This document shows positions 41,973-47,424 of a stretch of 47,424 nucleotides of DNA, piece by piece. The notes beneath the pieces were generated by a model, which was not told where the DNA came from, made no database searches, and worked only from the letters and a program-made list of their open reading frames with translations. Both the position numbers and the translations under genes were made by a program. Source of the stretch: Flavobacterium sp. (GTDB lineage Bacteria > Bacteroidota > Bacteroidia > Flavobacteriales > Flavobacteriaceae); NCBI RefSeq assembly GCF_027533505.1, contig NZ_JAPZUB010000030.1, positions 1-47,424 on the forward strand, read 5' to 3'. Positions within the stretch are counted from its first letter, which is position 1; the number at the start of each line of letters is the position of its first letter.

Positions 41973-42911
41973 ATGCGCGCCTACACGCTTCTTTCATTTT
42001 ACCAACAAATTACAGCCACCGACTGGGGCGCTGTGGTTCTGCCTGTTTGCGCAGGTTTGGCGGTATTGTATATGGTGTATGCGTTTTTCTTTCGTACAAA
42101 ATCATCGCCGGAAGCTGTTGTTGATCGTCCTGAGTTGAATGTGGCCTTAAGCAATTTCCTCTCTGGTTATTTTGCCGAAGAATGGGATACGGTAGAATCG
42201 CAAATTGAAATCGACCATTTTAAACATACTTTTTTAGACCAAGCTGAGGCTTGTCGTTTGGTTTTACGTAAACTTTTGGCACCGGCTTCCCCCTACCGAA
42301 ACAAAGCCAATCTCCCTAAGTTGAACACCCTTGTCAAGGAATGGAATCTTGAAGCCTTTATTGTTAAAGAATTATCCAGCACCAATGAAACTGTAAAGGT
42401 AGAAACCTTGGAATATGCCAAAGCGGTTCCCAGTCTACAGTTAAAAGACACCGTGACACAATTGGCGTTCTATGGTGCTGAGTCGATACGAATTCCTGCT
42501 TTAGCCTCTTTATTGGAACTATGTAATTACCAACCCGATACATTACGCATCTATCCTCACACACTTACCAAAGATGATGTACAACAACTGGTTGCCCTAT
42601 ATGGCCATCAAACCCAATGGGTAGCCGAGCAATTACCGACGTGGCTGGAGGCTACAGAACCTCAATTTTTATGGTTTTGTCTGGCCTTAGCGCAAGAGTA
42701 CAAACTTCCTGTGGAGATGCGCACGTTACAACAATTGGCCTTTCACGCACACAAATCGCTAGGAGCCATTGCCATACATTTATTGGATGGATATTTGCAA
42801 CCTGAATCGCAGGATGCATTGCAACAATACCGTAAAAGAGTGGTTTTGGAACAGCCTTTACCTGAGACACCCCCGGCGAATACGAATGCGCTCCAACAAG
42901 CAATCAATTAA
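41973..42911 (+). CDS. Membrane-anchored helical-repeat protein
   Basis: A 312-residue protein with one hydrophobic helix near the N-terminus (about 18-40). The rest is amphipathic helical repeats with HEAT-like spacing (for example LVKEWNLEAFIVKELSSTNETVKVETLEYAKAVPSL). Proteins of this layout often stand next to response regulators in Flavobacteria, which fits the upstream receiver gene, but the match is by pattern only. A strong terminator follows. Confidence 0.6.
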   Translation: MRAYTLLSFYQQITATDWGAVVLPVCAGLAVLYMVYAFFFRTKSSPEAVVDRPELNVALSNFLSGYFAEEWDTVESQIEIDHFKHTFLDQAEACRLVLRKLLAPASPYRNKANLPKLNTLVKEWNLEAFIVKELSSTNETVKVETLEYAKAVPSLQLKDTVTQLAFYGAESIRIPALASLLELCNYQPDTLRIYPHTLTKDDVQQLVALYGHQTQWVAEQLPTWLEATEPQFLWFCLALAQEYKLPVEMRTLQQLAFHAHKSLGAIAIHLLDGYLQPESQDALQQYRKRVVLEQPLPETPPANTNALQQAIN

Positions 42912-42936
42912 CAAATCTATACTATCAATTCTTTGA

Positions 42937-42973
42937 AAAGTTGCTATCTTTACCTGAGAGCAACTTTTTTTTT
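42937..42973 (+). terminator. Terminator after the helical-repeat gene, with a promoter-like loop
   Basis: AAAGTTGCT (42937-42945) pairs perfectly with AGCAACTTT (42959-42967), followed by a T run. The loop contains TATCTTTA (42945-42952), a -7-like element that could serve the following acpH-like gene. Confidence 0.85.
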
Positions 42974-43585
42974 ATGAATTTCCTCGCCCATATTTACCTT
43001 TCAGGCGCCTCCGATTTACTGCGGATCGGAAATTTTATGGCCGACAGTGTGCGGGGCTCCCAATACAAGCATCTTCCCAGCGAGTTGCAAAAAGGAATAC
43101 TTTTGCACCGCTTCATTGATAGTTTTACCGATACACATCCGTTGTACCGCCAAAGCAAACACCGACTGCATGCAAAGTACGGACACTATTCGGGGGTTAT
43201 TATGGATATTTTTTACGACCATTTTTTGGCGAAAAATTGGGGTCGGTACTCCGCCACTTCACTCGAAGAGTATGCTGCCGATTTTTATGCTCTACTCAAA
43301 GAAAAACACAGTTGGCTCACCGAAAAAGCTCAACACATGGTACCCTATATGATTGCTCGTAACTGGTTGGTAAGCTATGCCTCCTTGGAAGGTTTGGAAA
43401 AAATTTTATTTCAAATGGACCGTCGCACCCAACAACGGGTGCAAATGCATGAAGCTATGATCGAATTGAAACAATTTTACACCGAATTTGAAAATGAATT
43501 TTTTGCATTTTTTGATGAATTAGAATTCGCCTGCCGGGAAAAAAGAGAAACCTTAAACCAACAATTTATCAATGCATCCACTTGA
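42974..43585 (+). CDS. Acyl carrier protein phosphodiesterase-like protein (AcpH/DUF479)
   Basis: The ATG at 42974 gives 203 residues (MNFLAHIYLSGASDLLRIGNFMADSVRG). The order of HIYLSG, GNFMADSVRG, GILLHRFIDSFTDTHP and MDIFYDHFLAKNW is the HD-like hydrolase pattern of AcpH. This family removes the 4'-phosphopantetheine arm from holo-ACP. Its coding region overlaps the next gene by 14 bp. Confidence 0.88.
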   Translation: MNFLAHIYLSGASDLLRIGNFMADSVRGSQYKHLPSELQKGILLHRFIDSFTDTHPLYRQSKHRLHAKYGHYSGVIMDIFYDHFLAKNWGRYSATSLEEYAADFYALLKEKHSWLTEKAQHMVPYMIARNWLVSYASLEGLEKILFQMDRRTQQRVQMHEAMIELKQFYTEFENEFFAFFDELEFACREKRETLNQQFINAST

Positions 43586-44240
43586 CGAATTGGTGCAGCT
43601 CATGAAACAGCACCAAAATCCTGAAAACGCCACACCGATGAAGGCGTATATGAAAAACCATTTTGAATTCTTAGGAATCAAAGCCACCCCACGTAGGGAC
43701 TTGTTTCACCAATGGTATGAAAAAAACAAAGAATCCATTCAACATAATTTCCGCACGTACACTATAGCACTTTTTGAACAACCCTACAGAGAACTCCATT
43801 ATTGTGGTATGGAACTTTTTTATAAAGCGGTGAAAAAAAAGTACCTCCCCGAAGACATACAGCTTATTGAACATTTGATAACAACCCATTCGTGGTGGGA
43901 TACGGTTGACTTTATCGCCAAATATTTGTTGGGTGGGTATTTAAAACAATTTCCTGAAGCCATACCGTTGGTGATCGAACGGTTTTCGGTGGCTCCATCG
44001 CTTTGGTTAAACCGTAGTGGCCTCCTTTTTCAATTGGCTTATAAAGCCCAAACGGACTTTGACCTTTTAAAAGCCGAATGTTTTAAACACAAAGATTCCA
44101 AGGAATTTTTTATTCAAAAAGCCATCGGTTGGGCATTACGTGATTACAGTCGGTTCAATCCTAAAGGCGTGCGTGATTTTGTAGAAACTACCGATTTAAA
44201 GCCTTTGAGCAAACGGGAAGCTTTACGCAATTTACCGTAA
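43572..44240 (+). CDS. DNA alkylation repair protein (AlkD-like)
   Basis: A 222-residue HEAT-repeat DNA glycosylase relative. Signature segments are THSWWDTVDFIAKYLLGG, LWLNRSGLLFQLAYK and SKEFFIQKAIGWALRDYSRFNP. AlkD-type enzymes excise N3- and N7-alkylated purines without base flipping. The overlap with the AcpH gene suggests co-transcription. Its stop codon overlaps by 9 bp the 3' end of a convergent gene. Confidence 0.9.
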   Translation: MHPLDELVQLMKQHQNPENATPMKAYMKNHFEFLGIKATPRRDLFHQWYEKNKESIQHNFRTYTIALFEQPYRELHYCGMELFYKAVKKKYLPEDIQLIEHLITTHSWWDTVDFIAKYLLGGYLKQFPEAIPLVIERFSVAPSLWLNRSGLLFQLAYKAQTDFDLLKAECFKHKDSKEFFIQKAIGWALRDYSRFNPKGVRDFVETTDLKPLSKREALRNLP

Positions 44241-44789
44241 CTCCATCGCGCCCAAACGGTACTGATAGGTTTGTTGTTGGTTGGCGCCAAACTGTTGGGG
44301 GAGTAATTGAAAATAGACCTCTTGCGTAAGCGCACATTCCCAAGTACGTTCGTTTTGTATACAACTAATCGTGAAGCCACTCTTCCAACTGTGGTAAGTT
44401 ACCGTTTTGTATTTCACAAGTGCTGATACTGTTATTTGTATCGGAGCAGCTTGTGCCAATTTTTGAAGCAACTTCGCAATCGGAATAAGTGTTGGCGTAG
44501 GTGAAGTAAGGTCTACTACCAAGGATTCTTCATTTACAAATAAAGCCAAACATGCGGTTTCCATTTCGTTGCGCAACGATGGGTCAAGTCCGGGTTGTGT
44601 GAGTTGCTGCAGGTAAAAAAACAATTCTTGAATTTTTACATCCGAATTCTCTTGGTAGGCTTGCAAAACCGGCGCTGCAAAAACCTGTTGCAACGATTGT
44701 TCTTTGGCGGTTTTCATAGATTCTGTTGCGGCCTGACTCCACACCGAAGCACCCCATAGAAAAACGATACCTACTAACCAACTGCGCAT
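44232..44789 (-). CDS. Secreted protein of unknown function
   Basis: A 185-residue protein with a signal peptide (MRSWLVGIVFLWGASVWSQA). The mature domain has helical then beta-like segments and three cysteines (one near 84, and a pair in ISCIQNERTWECAL). It starts 2 bp after the stop codon of the membrane gene upstream. No family recognised; the pairing suggests an envelope regulatory or assembly role. Confidence 0.75.
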   Translation of the reverse strand: MRSWLVGIVFLWGASVWSQAATESMKTAKEQSLQQVFAAPVLQAYQENSDVKIQELFFYLQQLTQPGLDPSLRNEMETACLALFVNEESLVVDLTSPTPTLIPIAKLLQKLAQAAPIQITVSALVKYKTVTYHSWKSGFTISCIQNERTWECALTQEVYFQLLPQQFGANQQQTYQYRLGAMELR

Positions 44790-44791
44790 AG

Positions 44792-45715
44792 TTATTCTTG
44801 TTTGATACGGATCGCTTTCAGCCTTCCGTCGGGTTCATTTTTAATATCTACAATCGCCCACCGTTTTAGTACGGGCGTGGGAATCGTAAGCTTTTGAACA
44901 AATTGGGGTTTATTGTAAAACTCCGTCCCCAATCCGTCTTTCAACATTACCATCACTTGCAACTCATCGGATAAAATGTGTTGCAATTGCATCTTTCGTT
45001 TTTGCCAATCGGTAATATCAGCTTTCAAAAAGGCTTTTACCATCATGGCGTAATCGTCGGGTTGCAACGTAACTACGGGCGGCGTTTGAACCGAGGAACT
45101 TGGGGGAATTTGCACGATGGTATCTTTATAAAACGGACTTTTCACTAAAACCTTTAAAGGCTTTTCTCTCACTTTTGCCTCAAATTGTTGTGGAGTCATC
45201 GGTTTGACCGCAGTGGTATTGGTCGCATCAAAGACTTGAACTTCTGTACTGTCCACGGTTTCTTGGGTATATTGATTTTGCAATTTTACGGGAGGCATTT
45301 TCGTTACTTTTTTTTCTGGCCAAATAAAATAGCCTAACGCCAACAGCAAGAATCCCGTCCCTATTCCCCAGAAATATCCTCGCTTTGAACGATTCGTTAC
45401 ATCCTTTGAAACAATTACTGCGTTCGTTGCGAGGGGGGCATAAATAAATTCATCCCAACTCGACACCCCCACAAAACGACACAACACATGGAGCATGTTT
45501 TTTCGGGGCAACTTCGAATTTGTTTCGGGTTTCAAATGAGTATAAATCCACTTTTCACTCACCGTTTCCTTGCATTCCTTTTCCAATAAAGCAATCAGAT
45601 TCAAAATATCCTGCGATGAAAAGGTTTTCCAGTCCCCTTGAAAATACGGATAATCCTGACGGTAGCGCTCAAGCACTCGTCGTTTCAATTCCTGAAAATG
45701 TTGCATTTCATTCAT
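44792..45715 (-). CDS. Membrane-anchored protein of unknown function
   Basis: The ATG at 45715 gives 307 residues (MNEMQHFQELKRRVLERYRQDYPYFQGDWKTF). The first 95 residues are charged and helical, a possible DNA- or protein-binding module common in unknown Bacteroidota proteins. One hydrophobic segment (about 118-135) anchors it. The C-terminal part is extracytoplasmic with a proline/threonine-rich linker. This layout resembles anti-sigma-like signalling proteins, but no motif proves it. It is followed by the secreted-protein gene. Confidence 0.7.
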   Translation of the reverse strand: MNEMQHFQELKRRVLERYRQDYPYFQGDWKTFSSQDILNLIALLEKECKETVSEKWIYTHLKPETNSKLPRKNMLHVLCRFVGVSSWDEFIYAPLATNAVIVSKDVTNRSKRGYFWGIGTGFLLLALGYFIWPEKKVTKMPPVKLQNQYTQETVDSTEVQVFDATNTTAVKPMTPQQFEAKVREKPLKVLVKSPFYKDTIVQIPPSSSVQTPPVVTLQPDDYAMMVKAFLKADITDWQKRKMQLQHILSDELQVMVMLKDGLGTEFYNKPQFVQKLTIPTPVLKRWAIVDIKNEPDGRLKAIRIKQE

Positions 45716-45760
45716 GCCGCGGTTCAAAGGTAGGAGAACAATGAAAATTCCTGTAGAAAG

Positions 45761-45807
45761 TTCACTGTAAATTCACTGTAAAAATAACCAAATTACTTTA
45801 CAGTAAA
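45761..45807. promoter_or_regulatory. Three ACTGTAAA-type sites between divergent genes
   Basis: TTCACTGTAAA is repeated at 45761-45771 and 45772-45782, exactly 11 bp apart, and the palindrome TTTACAGTAAA lies at 45797-45807. They sit between the leftward membrane gene and the rightward secreted gene, close to the -7 element at 45847. Confidence 0.55.
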
Positions 45808-45846
45808 GAGAAAGTCGATTTGCTAAAGGTTGGAAATCCTGCCAAC

Positions 45847-45854
45847 TACTTTTG
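45847..45854 (+). promoter_or_regulatory. -7 element (TAnnTTTG) of the GNANY-repeat secreted protein gene
   Basis: TACTTTTG matches the consensus exactly, 28 bp before the ATG at 45883. Confidence 0.6.
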
Positions 45855-45882
45855 GAGCATCAAATTTTAAAAATCAAATCAC

Positions 45883-46902
45883 ATGAACACAAAAGTAATT
45901 TTAGCAGCAACCCTGTGCACCACTTTATGGGCCACCGCACAACATTCAGGCAATGCGAATTATAACGAAGCATCGGGCAATGCCAACTACGAACTTCAAA
46001 AAGGCAATGCCAACTATGGCAATAATCCGTATTCCGTTAATCGGGTCAATACCTTGCAAACCACATCGAGTACCGAAAATGAGATGGTAATAGTCATTAA
46101 AGGAATTTACAACGAAAAAGCCACGACACAAGTCGCCACCTTTAGCGTATTACAATTGGGGAAATCGGCCGAAGAAGCCACCAATTTAATGGATGAACGC
46201 ATCAATAACGTCATCAAAGAATTGGATGCGTATAGTAAAGATATTGTGGTCATGACCGACATGATTTCGTTTGTCCCCACGTATGAATATGCGGTAGAGA
46301 AAAAAATCTTCAATCCCAAAACCTACAATGAGAAACCCTCGGGCTTTGAGTTGAAAAAGAACCTCATCATTCGCTTTCGTACCAGTCGCGATATGGATAA
46401 AATCATTTCTATTTGCGGCAAAAATGAAATTTACGATTTGGCCAAAGTCGATTATGTCACGGTTAATTTTGATCAAATTCGCGCCCAAATGCAACGCAAA
46501 GCCTTGGAACAATTCAAAGAAATGACGGCCAACTATTCGTTGTTGATGAACATGGACTTGAGTAAAAAAGAAAAAATATTGCAAGAAGGTTTCAACGTGT
46601 CGTACCCCATGGAAAGTTACCGCAAATACACGGCTTATGCCCAAGCTTCGGCAAATTTTGACCCAAAAAGTTCGGTAAACGATATTAAGAAAAACAGCAC
46701 CGAATACTACAATCCCGCACTCATGAAAGACCACAGTTTTGTCATCAACGGCGATATTGCCGAACCTTCTATTCAGGCGTTTTATGACTTAACCATTCGC
46801 ATCAAACTCAAAGAAGACCAACTGCCCAAAAACACCATCATTCGCAATAACCGCTACTATATAGTGACTCCTGCAGGCGATATTAAATTGTTGAATTTAT
46901 AG
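45883..46902 (+). CDS. Secreted protein with GNANY repeats and a possible SIMPL-like domain
   Basis: A 339-residue protein with a signal peptide (MNTKVILAATLCTTLWATAQ). Right after it, GNANY is repeated three times (about residues 23-44). The main domain (about 66-310) has SIMPL/DUF541-like features: an early strand MVIVIKGIYNE, a helix with GKSAEEATNLMDERINNVI, and a PTYEYAVEK motif, then a repeat of strand-helix units. SIMPL proteins are exported and their role is mostly unknown. The assignment is by pattern and moderate. Confidence 0.7.
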   Translation: MNTKVILAATLCTTLWATAQHSGNANYNEASGNANYELQKGNANYGNNPYSVNRVNTLQTTSSTENEMVIVIKGIYNEKATTQVATFSVLQLGKSAEEATNLMDERINNVIKELDAYSKDIVVMTDMISFVPTYEYAVEKKIFNPKTYNEKPSGFELKKNLIIRFRTSRDMDKIISICGKNEIYDLAKVDYVTVNFDQIRAQMQRKALEQFKEMTANYSLLMNMDLSKKEKILQEGFNVSYPMESYRKYTAYAQASANFDPKSSVNDIKKNSTEYYNPALMKDHSFVINGDIAEPSIQAFYDLTIRIKLKEDQLPKNTIIRNNRYYIVTPAGDIKLLNL

Positions 46903-46908
46903 TTAGGG

Positions 46909-47322
46909 ATGATGAAAGTCTTATTAATATGTACACTGTTCTCCCTCCAGAGTTGGAGCCAGGCATCGGGTTCAAGCGCATTTTCTTTTACCCTTTTGTT
47001 TGATTGGAAATTTCCCGTAGAAAAGATCAAAATGTATGTCTATGAGAAAAATGGAAATTACATCGAAAATGTCCATTGTATAACGAATGAAGAAACCAAT
47101 TCCATCACCGTTATAGGTGGAAACCATTACATTGTAGGGGTCAAATTTCCCACTTTGGTATGCGTTTATGAAGGGGTGGTTTATCGTAGCGATACGGTTC
47201 TACAAAAAAACACGCTTTTTTACCTCATCACTCATGGCATGGAATCACTTTCGCTTGAGGAACCTTTGTTTTTTTCAGATAATAATAACCCGTTGGGTGA
47301 AATTAAATTAATTGATTTTTGA
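46909..47322 (+). CDS. Small secreted protein of unknown function
   Basis: A 137-residue protein (ATG at 46909, or 46912) with a signal peptide (MKVLLICTLFSLQSWSQA). The mature part is beta-rich and ends in FFSDNNNPLGEIKLIDF. It begins 6 bp after the GNANY-repeat gene, so both are likely in one transcript. No family recognised. Confidence 0.7.
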   Translation: MMKVLLICTLFSLQSWSQASGSSAFSFTLLFDWKFPVEKIKMYVYEKNGNYIENVHCITNEETNSITVIGGNHYIVGVKFPTLVCVYEGVVYRSDTVLQKNTLFYLITHGMESLSLEEPLFFSDNNNPLGEIKLIDF

Positions 47323-47383
47323 TTTTATTTATTGGTCTATTAAAGATAAATTTATTGATATACTGAACCAAAGTTAATGCTGT

Positions 47384-47391
47384 TATTTTTG
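47384..47391 (+). promoter_or_regulatory. -7-like element at the right edge
   Basis: TATTTTTG matches the TAnnTTTG consensus and may serve a gene beyond the window. Bases 47323-47424 hold no gene that I can see. Confidence 0.3.
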
Positions 47392-47424
47392 CTAAAATTC
47401 TTGTTTTAAAACCTTCAAAAGATT

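Overview
The window looks like a chromosomal segment of a member of the Bacteroidota, most likely a Flavobacteriaceae (Flavobacterium-like) bacterium. The reasons are two type IX secretion C-terminal signals (type B at the left edge, type A in the kelch-like protein), -7 elements of the TAnnTTTG type upstream of many genes, the lack of obvious Shine-Dalgarno sequences, moderately AT-rich DNA, and several lineage-typical families (LETM1-related biofilm protein, DUF4920, DUF2809, class V aminotransferase, S41 lipoprotein peptidase). No tRNA, rRNA, CRISPR array or insertion sequence was seen.

Layout. 1-2200: the tail of a T9SS-secreted protein, an intergenic stretch with tandem heptamers and a structured element, and a secreted kelch-like protein. 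2250-8600: a five-gene leftward operon for an RND-type tripartite efflux pump (TolC, HlyD adaptor, RND permease) with a small PII-like protein and a DUF2892 membrane protein. 8830-12370: membrane protein, SRAP/HMCES-type abasic-site protein, DoxX, thioesterase, unknown membrane protein. 12600-19160: a fatty-acid beta-oxidation operon headed by a MarR regulator with two palindromic operator candidates, then 3-hydroxyacyl-CoA dehydrogenase/enoyl-CoA hydratase, thiolase, an intruding four-helix-bundle (S23/IVP-like) gene framed by inverted heptamer arrays, and acyl-CoA dehydrogenase. 19200-25750: stress and carbon/ion physiology, namely Cu/Zn-SOD lipoprotein, LETM1-related protein, SulP transporter plus beta-carbonic anhydrase, divergent Dps and OxyR, and two paralogous small proteins. 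25850-31320: MnmD with a c-type haem lipoprotein and DUF4920, branched-chain aminotransferase, and unknown secreted or lipoprotein genes. 31380-40810: class V aminotransferase, SelO pseudokinase, unknown envelope proteins, S41 peptidase, DUF2809, GlmM. 41000-47424: a lone receiver-domain regulator, membrane proteins, AcpH, AlkD-like repair protein, and an envelope cluster of unknowns including a possible SIMPL-like secreted protein.

The most unusual signal is a set of degenerate fixed-period tandem arrays (7 or 8 bp unit, constant 3-5 bases plus variable bases). They begin exactly in phase at the TAG stop codon of the preceding gene in four cases (180, 15550, 16835, 31314). They also bracket the four-helix-bundle gene as inverted arrays, and fill whole intergenic gaps. 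A second signal is a pair of structured GC-rich intergenic elements (about 319-440 and 12415-12502) that share sequence blocks and the same fold.
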